The notes: a model not told the origin generated them from the letters alone. DNA of 17,792 nt from Ruminococcaceae bacterium UBA3329 (GCA_002361875.1 DERX01000041.1:15065-32856); one strand, 5' to 3'; positions 1 to 7,383 are shown, counted from the first letter of the stretch. Numbers and translations: made by a program.

Positions 1-258
1 ATTCTTATCGCAATAATCTATAATTGATGCTTCAACACCGTGAGTACGCAAAACTACAGTTGTGCCGTCTTCATGTTCGCTTATACTGTCAATTATATTT
101 ATGCCTTTTTGCTTAAAATGCTCAACAACCTGCGGATTATGAATAATAGGCCCTAAAGTGCAAACCTTTTCGCCGCTTTCAGACAGCTTTTCCAAGGTTT
201 TAACCGCTCTGTCAACGCCGAAACAAAATCCAGCGGTTTTGGCTAATGTAATTTTCAC
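1..258 (-). CDS. ispH: IspH, 4-hydroxy-3-methylbut-2-enyl diphosphate reductase, N-terminal 86 residues (cut by window edge)
   Basis: IspH carries out the last step of the MEP isoprenoid pathway: [4Fe-4S]-dependent reduction of HMBPP to IPP and DMAPP in the cytoplasm. The reading frame opens with MKITLAKTAGFCFGV, placing the first cluster cysteine at residue 12. It continues with GPIIHNPQVV (His40) and RTHGV (His73), which match the conserved substrate-binding histidines of the family. The start is a GTG at 258-256, preceded by GGAGG in the end of plsC. The GTG overlaps the plsC TGA in a GTGA (4 nt), so the two are probably translationally coupled. The frame is open to base 1, so the C-terminal part is outside the window. 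In many Clostridia ispH is followed by, or fused to, a ribosomal protein S1 domain; that cannot be judged here. Confidence 0.93.
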   Translation of the reverse strand, partial: MKITLAKTAGFCFGVDRAVKTLEKLSESGEKVCTLGPIIHNPQVVEHFKQKGINIIDSISEHEDGTTVVLRTHGVEASIIDYCDKN

Positions 259-896
259 TTACATTCCTCCCAAAGGGCGGTTATTCTATCCATAATCATT
301 TTTGCAGCGGCTTTGTTTTCCTTTGACTTGCCGTTTTCGGTAAAGCCGAGAGAAGAGTTCGGAATAGCCTCGCCTATATTTATTATTACCTTTGTTCCGC
401 CTTTTTCTGTTTTCTCTTTATAAATCGCAACGGGAACGACATCGGCTCTTGTGGCTCTCGCTATGTACCCGACGCCGGATTTTGCGGCTTTGGGCGTGCC
501 GTCGGGCGAGCGTGTGCCCTCGGGGAAAATACAGAGAACCTCTCCCCTGCGAACAAGCTCAATTCCGTAATTCACCGCATTCATATCTCCTATGCCTCTT
601 CTTATCGGAAATCCGTTAAGGTGAACAAGCGCCTTTGACATAATGGGATTTTCAAAAAGCTCTTCTTTTGCAATGTAGTGGAAAAGTCTTTTTGACGCCA
701 TCGCAATAAACATCGGGTCAAGTGCTGAAATGTGGTTCGGCGCTATAATAAACCCGCCTTTTCTGTCAAGATTTTCAGTACCTCGGAACTCAACATGATA
801 TTTCGCCTTGCAAAGGAACATACAAAGCGGACGAATTGCATTCATCATTTTATAGCTTTGAAAAGACGAATAGTCAAACTCAACCTTTTTAGCCAT
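255..896 (-). CDS. plsC: PlsC-like 1-acyl-sn-glycerol-3-phosphate acyltransferase
   Basis: This 213-residue protein belongs to the LPLAT/PlsC family, which acylates lysophosphatidic acid to phosphatidic acid at the inner face of the membrane. The family motifs appear in order. The catalytic NHxxxxD is NHISALD at 54-60, GFPIRRG lies at 95-101, and the glycerol-3-phosphate-binding FPEGTRS at 124-130. The length is normal for the short soluble or peripheral members. There is no clear transmembrane helix, only a mildly hydrophobic N-terminus. The ATG at 896 has AAAGGAG about 7 nt upstream. The gene overlaps the end of cmk by 8 nt and its TGA overlaps the ispH GTG, so it sits tightly inside a cmk-plsC-ispH unit. 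Exact acyl donor and acceptor cannot be read from sequence. Confidence 0.92.
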   Translation of the reverse strand: MAKKVEFDYSSFQSYKMMNAIRPLCMFLCKAKYHVEFRGTENLDRKGGFIIAPNHISALDPMFIAMASKRLFHYIAKEELFENPIMSKALVHLNGFPIRRGIGDMNAVNYGIELVRRGEVLCIFPEGTRSPDGTPKAAKSGVGYIARATRADVVPVAIYKEKTEKGGTKVIINIGEAIPNSSLGFTENGKSKENKAAAKMIMDRITALWEECK

Positions 897-1557
897 TTGT
901 TTTCTCCTTTATAATGTTAATTACTTTTTCAACCGATTCTTCCAGCGTGCTTCCCGTAGTATTGTATACAACAGAATCGTCTGCAGGCTTCAGCGGTGCA
1001 ATTTCACGGTGGGAATCCTGATAATCACGCACTTTTAAATCAGCCAAAACATCATCATATTTAACATTGGGGTCTTTTATGATTAACTCCTTGTAACGTC
1101 TCATAGCACGCTCTTCAGGGTCTGCCGTAAGGAAAATTTTAACCTGAGCGTGCGGCAGAACAACTGTGCCTATATCTCTGCCGTCCATTATGCAGTTATT
1201 TTTGCTTGCAATATCTCTTTGTAAATCAAAAAGGAATGAACGGACAGACGGAATTGCAGACACATTTGAAGCCGCCATTGAAGCGTCGGGAGTTCTTATA
1301 TCCACGGATACATCTTCACCGTTAAGGAATACATGCTGAACACCGTCGATAAATTTTAATTCGACATTTATTTCAGGGAGAAGTGCAGAAACACCTTCTT
1401 CGTCTTTTGTGTCAACGCCCGCTCTCAGTGTATAAACCCCAATTGCTCTGTAAAGAGCGCCCGTGTCAACATAAATATATCCAAGCTTTGCGGCAACACC
1501 CTTTGCCACCGTGCTTTTGCCTGCACCGGCAGGTCCGTCAATTGCAATGTTAATCAT
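889..1557 (-). CDS. cmk: Cytidylate kinase
   Basis: Cytidylate kinase phosphorylates CMP and dCMP with ATP in the cytoplasm, salvaging nucleotides from RNA and phospholipid turnover. The protein has 222 residues, the usual bacterial length. The P-loop GPAGAGKST is at 8-16, the nucleotide-monophosphate-binding DTGALYR at 31-37, and the conserved DGRDIGT at 125-131. A lid-type region rich in Arg and Glu follows (EERAMRRYKE). The ATG at 1557 is supported by homology (MINIAIDGPAGAGKST), but the nearest purine-rich run, AAAGGAAAGG, lies about 15 nt upstream. The ribosome binding site is therefore unusually spaced. The 120 bp between this gene and the upstream flavoprotein gene is AT-rich, and I saw no confident promoter in it. 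cmk-plsC-ispH order is common in Clostridia. Confidence 0.95.
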   Translation of the reverse strand: MINIAIDGPAGAGKSTVAKGVAAKLGYIYVDTGALYRAIGVYTLRAGVDTKDEEGVSALLPEINVELKFIDGVQHVFLNGEDVSVDIRTPDASMAASNVSAIPSVRSFLFDLQRDIASKNNCIMDGRDIGTVVLPHAQVKIFLTADPEERAMRRYKELIIKDPNVKYDDVLADLKVRDYQDSHREIAPLKPADDSVVYNTTGSTLEESVEKVINIIKEKTNG

Positions 1558-1677
1558 AATAAAATCACACAGCCTTTCCTTTAAGTGTTATATTTTTTGA
1601 ATGTAAATATTGCTATCTGATGCAAAATTTCAAAGTTATTATTTGTAATTGATTTTGAATTATTTCGGATTTATTAT

Positions 1678-2910
1678 TTAAATGCTTATTCCTGCAAGAT
1701 ACCCCGTAGAAAAAGCTATCGTCAAATTAAATCCTCCCGTGTAGCCGTCAACATCAATTACTTCGCCTATGAAATAAAGATTTTCCGTTTTCTTTGACAT
1801 CATAGTTTTCGGATCAATATCTTTAACGCTTACACCGCCCGAGGTTACAATTGCCTCTTCAATCGGGCAAAAGTCCTTGACGGTTAAGGTTAAATCTTTA
1901 AGAGTGCGCAAAAGATTTTGTCTTGAAGTCTTTGTAATATTTCCGCATTTTTCCGAGCCTGCAAGTCCGCTCTTCTTAAGTATTACATTTACAAGCGAGG
2001 ACGGAACAAGCGTTAACACCGCTGATTTTACAGCCTTTGAGCCGTTTTCGGAAAGCTCTCTTATAAGCCTTGCCTCAAGCTTTTCTTCGGAAAGCGCTGG
2101 TTTTAAGTCAATGTGAAGAATATACCTGCCGTTTTCCATATTTCTAAGGTGAGCACTGCCCGAAAGCACCATAGGTCCTGAAACGCCGACATGAGTTATA
2201 AGCATTTCGCCGAAATCAGTATAAATCATCTTTGATTTAACTGTATCTTCAATTTTTAAAGCAACATTTTTAAGCGAAAGACCTGCCGCCCCCTCGCACC
2301 ATCCCTCTTGGCATTTCAGACCGACTAAAGACGGACGAAGCGGCGTTACAGTATGACCTGTTTTCTCTGCAAATTTGTATCCGTCGCCCGTAGAACCTGT
2401 AAGAGGATAGGAAATTCCGCCCGTTGCAACGACAACAGCATCAGCATAATACGAACTGCCGTTTTCTGTCTTAACTCCGACAGCCTTTCCGTTTTCTGTT
2501 ATTATATCGGAAACAGCCAAATTTATAAGGGTAACGCCTGTTTTATCGATATATTTTTTAAGTGCGTCAACAATATCCACTGCTTTGTCGCTTTCGGGAA
2601 AAACACGGTTTCCGCGCTCTACCTTTAACGGCACGCACATATCTTCAAAAAAAGCCATAATATCGCATGGCATACATTTACCGAATGCACTGTAAAGAAA
2701 TTTGCCGTTTTCGGGAATATTTTCGAGCAGGTCACTAATACTGTTGCAATAATTTGTCACATTGCACCTGCCCTTGCCCGTTATCATTATTTTCCTGCCC
2801 ACGCGGCTGTTTTTTTCAAAAAGAGTTACAGCGTGTCCTCTTTCAGCACATTTACCCGCACACATAAGACCGGCGGCGCCTGCACCTATTACAATTACTT
2901 TTTTACTCAT
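1678..2910 (-). CDS. HI0933/BaiN-like NAD(P)/FAD-dependent flavoprotein
   Basis: This is a roughly 410-residue flavoprotein of the HI0933/YhiN family, often annotated BaiN-like or aminoacetone oxidase family FAD-binding enzyme. The N-terminal dinucleotide-binding motif is VIVIGAGAAGLMCA. It is followed by RVGRKIMITGKGRCNVTN, the family signature. Later come ATGGISYPLTGSTGDGY, and near the C-terminus TSGGVSVKDID and GEVIDVDGYTGGFNLTIA, which contact the FAD. The physiological substrate of most members is unknown, so no reaction is assigned. A TTG at 2916 extends the frame by two codons. I chose the ATG at 2910 because it gives the usual MSKK start, although no strong Shine-Dalgarno lies before either. 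Only 8 nt separate the ATG from the stop of the regulator gene upstream, so the two are probably cotranscribed. Confidence 0.9.
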   Translation of the reverse strand: MSKKVIVIGAGAAGLMCAGKCAERGHAVTLFEKNSRVGRKIMITGKGRCNVTNYCNSISDLLENIPENGKFLYSAFGKCMPCDIMAFFEDMCVPLKVERGNRVFPESDKAVDIVDALKKYIDKTGVTLINLAVSDIITENGKAVGVKTENGSSYYADAVVVATGGISYPLTGSTGDGYKFAEKTGHTVTPLRPSLVGLKCQEGWCEGAAGLSLKNVALKIEDTVKSKMIYTDFGEMLITHVGVSGPMVLSGSAHLRNMENGRYILHIDLKPALSEEKLEARLIRELSENGSKAVKSAVLTLVPSSLVNVILKKSGLAGSEKCGNITKTSRQNLLRTLKDLTLTVKDFCPIEEAIVTSGGVSVKDIDPKTMMSKKTENLYFIGEVIDVDGYTGGFNLTIAFSTGYLAGISI

Positions 2911-2918
2911 AATCAAAA

Positions 2919-3773
2919 TTACATATCATAGACCTGATATTCGTCCCAAATATGCTCCAATTCATTAAAATTATTATATGCTTCCTCACGTCTTGAAAAT
3001 GTAACTGCCGCAACCAAAGCGTTTATAAGACTTAAAGGCGCTACCAAAGAATCGACAACCGACACAATACTGCTTTTGGCGACAAGCAAAATGTCGGCAA
3101 GCTTTGCAATCGGCGATTCGTCTGAATCGGTTATTGCGACTGTTTTCGCTCCCCTGTCGCCTGCAAAGCGAAGCGCCTTTATTGTTTGATTTGAATATCT
3201 CGGAAAGCTCAACGCTATGCAAATATCCTCTTCCCCTATTCGGAACATCTGCTCAAACAATTCGCCCTCACTTGTTGTTTCAACCAAAACAACATTTTCA
3301 AAAACAGGATTTAGATAAAAATACATAAACCTTGCAAGCACCGAAGAGCTTCTTGCGCCGAGAATGTAAATCCGTTTTGCGTTGTTTATTGCGGAAACAG
3401 CGCTGTTAAAACCGTCCTTAGAAACATTTTCTATTGTGTCCCTGATAAGACCAATGTCCGCATTCATAAGCTTAATAACCGCATTTTCATCTGCTACAAG
3501 ACTGTCGGACACTTCCATTCGCTGAACGGCTGTCAGCTTTGACTTGACCATTCTTTGAAGCTCTTTTTGAAGCTCGGGATAGCCTTTAAAGCCCAAAATA
3601 CCCGCAAACCTTACAACGGTAGATTCACTCAAGCCTACTTTTTCGCCGAGCTTTGAGGCAGTCATAAACGCCGCCTTATCGTAATTTTCCGCAATGTATT
3701 TTACAAGCTTTTTATGACCTTTAGACAGCTTTAATTCAGAAATATCGGTTTTTGTAAAAACAAACTCTTTCAA
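2919..3773 (-). CDS. RpiR/MurR-family transcriptional regulator (HTH + SIS domains)
   Basis: The 284-residue protein has an N-terminal winged helix-turn-helix of RpiR type at about residues 1-77, with ASKLGEKVGLSESTVVRFAGILGF as its recognition segment. A C-terminal SIS domain follows at about 125-260, with GARSSS for sugar-phosphate binding and a SFPRYSNQT segment. RpiR proteins sense phosphosugars and control sugar or cell-wall amino-sugar genes. No sugar gene adjoins it here; downstream lies the flavoprotein-cmk-plsC-ispH cluster. The start is a TTG at 3773 with GGAG 8 nt upstream. The nearby ATG is out of frame and stops after three codons, so TTG is the likely true start. The ligand is unknown. 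Confidence 0.88.
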   Translation of the reverse strand: MKEFVFTKTDISELKLSKGHKKLVKYIAENYDKAAFMTASKLGEKVGLSESTVVRFAGILGFKGYPELQKELQRMVKSKLTAVQRMEVSDSLVADENAVIKLMNADIGLIRDTIENVSKDGFNSAVSAINNAKRIYILGARSSSVLARFMYFYLNPVFENVVLVETTSEGELFEQMFRIGEEDICIALSFPRYSNQTIKALRFAGDRGAKTVAITDSDESPIAKLADILLVAKSSIVSVVDSLVAPLSLINALVAAVTFSRREEAYNNFNELEHIWDEYQVYDM

Positions 3774-3802
3774 ATAAACATCTCCGTAAAAATACTGCTA
3801 AT

Positions 3803-3831
3803 ATAATATAATTTTTAAGAAAAAAAATCAA
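3803..3831 (-). promoter_or_regulatory. Probable sigma-A promoter of the rpiR operon
   Basis: On the minus strand, TTGATT (3831-3826) and TATTAT (3808-3803) are separated by exactly 17 nt, about 30 nt upstream of the rpiR start codon. The -35 box is a weak match (4/6) and the -10 a good one (5/6). The -35 box overlaps the 3' end of the tmcAL terminator hairpin. Inferred by eye only. Confidence 0.45.
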
Positions 3832-3850
3832 GCATTTGCAGGAAATCTTG
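3820..3850 (-). terminator. Rho-independent terminator of the glycosylase-tmcAL operon
   Basis: Read on the minus strand, CAAGATTT pairs with AAATgCTTG (one bulged G) around a CCTGC loop. The stem is followed by one A and then eight T residues. It begins 6 nt past the tmcAL stop codon. The stem is AU-rich, but the T tract is long and the position is right for ending the tmcAL transcript. Confidence 0.7.
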
Positions 3851-3856
3851 CAAATT

Positions 3857-5047
3857 TTACACAATAACAACGGGATTATCTGTCATTTCCGTTCCGCAGT
3901 TTCGGATTTTTGGAAGTGTTAAGTTATAAATATCCGTTGCGGTACATTCAAGCTTAAAGCTTTCGCTCGCAACAGCTCCACAAGAGGAAAAATCGCTTGC
4001 TCTGACTGCTACGGGCAATTTTGCATTTTTTAGTTCAGGTAATAACTGCTGTTTGCCGTTTTCGGAAAATCCCAAAATGTGAATATACGGCATACCACAC
4101 GCAATATGAGATTTTTTTATTCCTAAAAATGCGCAGAGAACTATTCGGCGTATTCGTGCGTGCGTATAACGCTTGGTTTTCGCACCGTCAAACACTTCCG
4201 CAAGTGTATTCGCATTGTGAGATGACGCAAGTATTCGGTTTTCTATCCCCTCGGAAACATCGGGAACACCGATAAAATCTTTCGCCGTGGCTTTACGCAA
4301 AAATACAAGAATCGGCATTTCAAGTTTACTGTAATCTGACGGTGCTTTTCCCTCTTCAGCGGCTTTTTGCAAAACCTCAAATGCTTTGTCGGGCATAAAT
4401 TCCCGATAATCTTCAACGTTTCGCATTTTTTCACGGATAAGCATTGCAGAGGCGAAAACTCCGTCGGAATTTTTACTGTTATGAGATACACTTTTTCGGG
4501 AAACAGCATGCGGTTTGATTTTTGAATGTAAAAAATTCAGAGCGGAAATATATTCAACTCCCAAAATATCGTTGGGATTCTTCAAAATGTCAGCCGTTTC
4601 GTCACCAAACACTTTTCTGACTGCTTTTTCACGGGCAGCGGCAAAGGTTATGCCTGTTTGCATAAGGCTGTTAATTTCGTTTTGAACATTACTGTCATTT
4701 AAAGATTTGGCGGCTTTTTTCAGCTTTTCTGTATCGCCGCACTCACTGCCGAAAGCAATTGTATCAATACAACCCAAAGAATCAAGCAGCTTTACTCCGC
4801 CTCTCGCAAAGGTTTGAGCGCCCGAAACAGAAAAAGCAACCGGAAGCTCAATAACCAAATCAGCACCGCAGGAAAGAGCGGCTTTTGCTCTTATGCGTTT
4901 ATCGGCAACTGCGCTTTCGCCTCTCTGAACAAAGTTTCCGCTCATTACGCAAACTACCGTATCGCCGTCTTTTTTTACTGAGTCAATTAAATATTTATGT
5001 CCGTTGTGAAATGGGTTAAATTCGCAAATAATACCGATTACGCTCAT
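3857..5047 (-). CDS. tmcAL: TmcAL, tRNA(Met) cytidine acetate ligase (YlbM family)
   Basis: TmcAL makes N4-acetylcytidine at the wobble base of elongator tRNA-Met. It activates free acetate with ATP to acetyl-adenylate, unlike the acetyl-CoA-dependent TmcA. The 396-residue length is typical. The N-terminus is a nucleotidyltransferase-like fold: GIICEFNPFHNGHKYLID carries the HxGH-type motif at 15-18 (HNGH). It continues with VVCVMSGNFVQRGE, DKRIRAKAALSCGADLVIELP and GVEYISAL, all characteristic of the family. The ATG at 5047 overlaps the TGA of the upstream DNA-glycosylase gene as ATGA, so translation is probably coupled. The acetate kinase gene is divergently transcribed just beyond that glycosylase, a suggestive link because both enzymes use acetate. 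A terminator follows immediately. Confidence 0.93.
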   Translation of the reverse strand: MSVIGIICEFNPFHNGHKYLIDSVKKDGDTVVCVMSGNFVQRGESAVADKRIRAKAALSCGADLVIELPVAFSVSGAQTFARGGVKLLDSLGCIDTIAFGSECGDTEKLKKAAKSLNDSNVQNEINSLMQTGITFAAAREKAVRKVFGDETADILKNPNDILGVEYISALNFLHSKIKPHAVSRKSVSHNSKNSDGVFASAMLIREKMRNVEDYREFMPDKAFEVLQKAAEEGKAPSDYSKLEMPILVFLRKATAKDFIGVPDVSEGIENRILASSHNANTLAEVFDGAKTKRYTHARIRRIVLCAFLGIKKSHIACGMPYIHILGFSENGKQQLLPELKNAKLPVAVRASDFSSCGAVASESFKLECTATDIYNLTLPKIRNCGTEMTDNPVVIV

Positions 5048-5544
5048 TTTTCTAAATCCTCTTTAATGATTTCCCAAGCCTTTACAAGTCTTTCTTTACT
5101 GAAAGCCGCATTTGCGGGACTCGTTGACGGCAACGGGATTATTTCTTTTTCGGTTTCTTTCAGTAAATATTTATTATACAGCTTTTCGGCTGTTTTGCCG
5201 TTTGCATAAACAGTTTTTATATTTGAATTTTCAAGGATTACACTTATGTCATTCGGCACAACATTTTTGATAGACATATCTGACGAATTTGATATTTCAC
5301 AGGAGCCCACGACATCCCAAATTGCTATTTTATTTTCGAGAAGCATTTTCTTCTTTTCAACAATTGAACAAGGTGTTTCAGTTTTAAGTATTTCGGCTAA
5401 AACAGACCAAAATCTGTTTTGAGGGTGACCGTAATAAAAGTTATTTTCCCGTGATTTTACCGACGGAAAAGTTCCTAAAATTAAAATTTTTGATTTACCG
5501 TTAAAAATCGGCTCAAATGTATGCGACTGAAATTCATGTTCCAT
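5044..5544 (-). CDS. Hypoxanthine/uracil-type DNA glycosylase, UDG superfamily (family-6-like)
   Basis: This 166-residue protein matches the small UDG-superfamily enzymes annotated as DNA-deoxyinosine (hypoxanthine-DNA) glycosylase. These excise deaminated bases from DNA to start base-excision repair. Visible motifs are the N-terminal HTFEPIFNGKSKILILGTFPSVKSRE, then NNFYYGHPQNRFWSVLAEI, and near the C-terminus IPLPSTSPANAAFS, which corresponds to the DNA-intercalating motif-2 region of the superfamily. I place it in the hypoxanthine-DNA glycosylase family (family 6), rather than the Mug or UDG-4 families, from the YYxxPxNxFW pattern; its exact base preference is uncertain. The ATG at 5544 has a GGGGA-type ribosome site about 8 nt upstream. 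The gene overlaps tmcAL by 4 nt and has its own promoter, which clashes with that of ackA. Confidence 0.85.
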   Translation of the reverse strand: MEHEFQSHTFEPIFNGKSKILILGTFPSVKSRENNFYYGHPQNRFWSVLAEILKTETPCSIVEKKKMLLENKIAIWDVVGSCEISNSSDMSIKNVVPNDISVILENSNIKTVYANGKTAEKLYNKYLLKETEKEIIPLPSTSPANAAFSKERLVKAWEIIKEDLEK

Positions 5545-5577
5545 TATAACTTCCCCTAAAAGAAATGCGTTTAATAC

Positions 5578-5606
5578 TTGAAAAACTTTTATATTAAGTA
5601 TATAAT
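5578..5606 (+). promoter_or_regulatory. Promoter of ackA
   Basis: TTGAAA (5578-5583) and a perfect TATAAT (5601-5606) are separated by 17 nt, a near-consensus sigma-A promoter. It predicts a start near 5613 and a leader of about 40 nt before the ackA ATG. The element lies face to face with the promoter of the divergent operon. Confidence 0.75.
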
Positions 5607-5625
5607 ATTATCGTTTAAATTTCAA
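5597..5625 (-). promoter_or_regulatory. Promoter of the glycosylase-tmcAL operon
   Basis: On the minus strand, TTGAAA (5625-5620) and TATACT (5602-5597) are 17 nt apart. This gives a start near 5590 and a leader of about 45 nt before the ATG at 5544. Its -10 box shares bases 5601-5602 with the -10 box of the ackA promoter on the other strand. Confidence 0.65.
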
Positions 5626-5651
5626 TACATATAAAAATCGGAGGATAATTC

Positions 5652-6851
5652 ATGAAAGTACTCGTTATCAACGCAGGCAGTTCATCGCTCAAATATCAGT
5701 TAATTGATATGGAAAATGAAAATTTACTTGCAAAGGGAATCTGCGAACAAATCGGAGACGACAACGCAACCTTTACACATAAGGTTCCGTCTGACACTTC
5801 AAAAAACATTAAAGAAGCACACCCGCTTAAAGACCACAGCGAAGCAATTCAGTTAGTTCTTGACACACTTGTAAGCGAAGAGCACGGCGTTATCAAATCA
5901 ATGGACGAAATCGGTGCAGTAGGCCACAGAGTTCTTCACGGCGCGGAGAAATTCTCTTCTTCCGTTCTTGTAACAGAAGAGATGAAAGAGGCTGTTAAAG
6001 AGTGCTTTAAATTCGGCCCTCTTCACAACCCTGCTAACCTTAAGGGTATTGAGGCCTGCGAAAAAATTATGGATGTCCCGCAGGTTGCTGTTTTTGACAC
6101 AGGCTTCCACCAGACAATGCCTGACTATGCTTATATGTACGCTCTTCCCTATGAGTTCTACGAAAAAGACGGCATAAGAAAATACGGATTCCACGGTACA
6201 TCTCACAGATATGTTGCAGGAAGATGCATTGAACTTCTCGGCGGAAAGGCCGAAGGCACAAAAATTGTTACATGCCACCTTGGAAACGGTTCTTCAATCT
6301 CCGCTGTAAAAGACGGCAAATGCTTTGACACAACAATGGGTCTTACTCCTCTTGAGGGAATTATTATGGGTACTCGCTGCGGTTCAATTGACCCTGCAAT
6401 TATCCCCGTTATTATGAAATCACACAATCTTACACCTGACGAGATGGACACGCTTATGAACAAAAAGAGCGGTATGCTCGGCATTGCAGGCACAAGCGAC
6501 AACAGAACAATTGAGCAGAGAGCAAAAGACGGCGACGAGCGTGCAAAGCTTGTTGAATCAATGCTTTGCCACCAGCTTACAAAATACATCGGCGCTTTTG
6601 CGGCGGCTATGGGCGGAATTGACGCTGTTGTATTCACAGGCGGTATCGGCGAAAACAATCCTCAATACAGAACAAGAGTTGCAGAAAAGCTCAAATTTCT
6701 CGGCACTGACATTGATGAAGAAAAGAACCACATCAGAGGCGAAGAGGTTGAAATTTCCGTTCCCGGCTCAAAGGTTCGTATGTTTGTTATCCCAACAAAC
6801 GAAGAGCTTGTTATTGCAAGAGATACAATGGAAATTGTTAATTCTCTTTAA
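5652..6851 (+). CDS. ackA: Acetate kinase
   Basis: Acetate kinase interconverts acetyl phosphate plus ADP with acetate plus ATP in the cytoplasm, giving the substrate-level ATP of acetogenic fermentation. The 399-residue length is standard. Signatures are VLVINAGSSSLKYQL at the N-terminus, GHRVLHGAEKFSSSV, VFDTGFHQTMP, KYGFHGTSHRYV, TCHLGNGSSISAV and GLTPLEGIIMGTRCGSIDP. The C-terminal FTGGIGENN lies next to the nucleotide site. GGAGG at 5640-5644 is 7 nt before the ATG at 5652. The gene stands alone between its own promoter and terminator. No phosphotransacetylase (pta) gene is adjacent, though one usually is in Clostridia, so the partner must lie elsewhere. Codon use looks more biased than in the neighbours, fitting high expression. 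Confidence 0.97.
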   Translation: MKVLVINAGSSSLKYQLIDMENENLLAKGICEQIGDDNATFTHKVPSDTSKNIKEAHPLKDHSEAIQLVLDTLVSEEHGVIKSMDEIGAVGHRVLHGAEKFSSSVLVTEEMKEAVKECFKFGPLHNPANLKGIEACEKIMDVPQVAVFDTGFHQTMPDYAYMYALPYEFYEKDGIRKYGFHGTSHRYVAGRCIELLGGKAEGTKIVTCHLGNGSSISAVKDGKCFDTTMGLTPLEGIIMGTRCGSIDPAIIPVIMKSHNLTPDEMDTLMNKKSGMLGIAGTSDNRTIEQRAKDGDERAKLVESMLCHQLTKYIGAFAAAMGGIDAVVFTGGIGENNPQYRTRVAEKLKFLGTDIDEEKNHIRGEEVEISVPGSKVRMFVIPTNEELVIARDTMEIVNSL

Positions 6852-6874
6852 TAATTATAATAAACACAAAAATG

Positions 6875-6905
6875 CTCCGACAGTTAATTGTTGTCGGAGT
6901 TTTTT
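6875..6905. terminator. Bidirectional rho-independent terminator between ackA and the GNAT gene
   Basis: CTCCGACA (6875-6882) pairs perfectly with TGTCGGAG (6892-6899) around a 9-nt loop. On the plus strand it is followed by six T (6900-6905). On the minus strand the same hairpin is followed by CATTTTTG. It lies 24 nt past the ackA stop, and the GNAT stop codon sits inside its T tract, so it probably ends both convergent transcripts. Confidence 0.85.
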
Positions 6906-7326
6906 ATATACTCTTGAAAAATCTGATTTGCTGTTTTTCGTCGCCGTATCCCAAATTGCGATAGAATGTGTGAGCGTCTTTACGGCTTAAACCGGAATTT
7001 AGTCTTATTTTACTTATTCCCTTTTGCTTTGCCCATTCTTCTGCCGAATACATAAGCTCCCTGCCGAAACCCTTTCTGCGGTATTCGGCAGACACGGCAA
7101 GTCCCTGAATATTGACAAGCGATTCAAAATAAAGAGTATTATAAATCTCGCAATGAACAAAACCGACCGTTTTCTCATCACAAACGGCGACAAAAACTGC
7201 TTCACGGTTACTGTCAAGATTTTCTATTCTGCTTTTCACAAGCAATTCATCTGCGTCATAACCTAAATCGTTTTTACAAATTTTTGTAATGTCTTTATAA
7301 TCCGAGATTTTAACATTTCTAATCAT
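6904..7326 (-). CDS. GNAT-family N-acetyltransferase
   Basis: This 140-residue single-domain GNAT protein transfers an acetyl group from acetyl-CoA to an amine of unknown identity. The pattern is typical: beta-strand and helix around IRNVKISDYKDITKICK; FVAVCDEKTVGFVHCEIY; then the acetyl-CoA-binding segment VNIQGLAVSAEYRRKGFGRELM, with the RRKGFG pyrophosphate loop. The C-terminal AHTFYRNLGY is also characteristic. A TTG at 7344 would extend the frame by six codons, but it lies on the Shine-Dalgarno AAAGGA that serves the ATG at 7326, so I use the ATG. A terminator-like hairpin separates it from folA, so it may have its own promoter. Its substrate cannot be predicted. Confidence 0.85.
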   Translation of the reverse strand: MIRNVKISDYKDITKICKNDLGYDADELLVKSRIENLDSNREAVFVAVCDEKTVGFVHCEIYNTLYFESLVNIQGLAVSAEYRRKGFGRELMYSAEEWAKQKGISKIRLNSGLSRKDAHTFYRNLGYGDEKQQIRFFKSI

Positions 7327-7345
7327 TGTTATTATCCTTTTCAAT

Positions 7346-7375
7346 AAAAATAGGACGGTAACAAATATCCGCCCT
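7346..7375 (-). terminator. Rho-independent terminator after folA
   Basis: On the minus strand, AGGGCGG pairs with CCGTCCT (one G-U pair) around a 10-nt loop and is followed by ATTTTTATT. It begins 9 nt past the folA stop codon. The T tract is present only on the minus strand, so it acts in that direction. Confidence 0.7.
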
Positions 7376-7383
7376 GTCGTATG

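Noticed and set aside
6203..6658. 151-residue minus-strand frame, and other long frames within ackA
   Set aside because: ackA is unambiguous and codon-biased, and such bias commonly opens antisense frames.
6484..6990. 168-residue plus-strand frame overlapping the 3' part of ackA
   Set aside because: Same strand but out of frame with ackA, running through the terminator; no recognisable domain.
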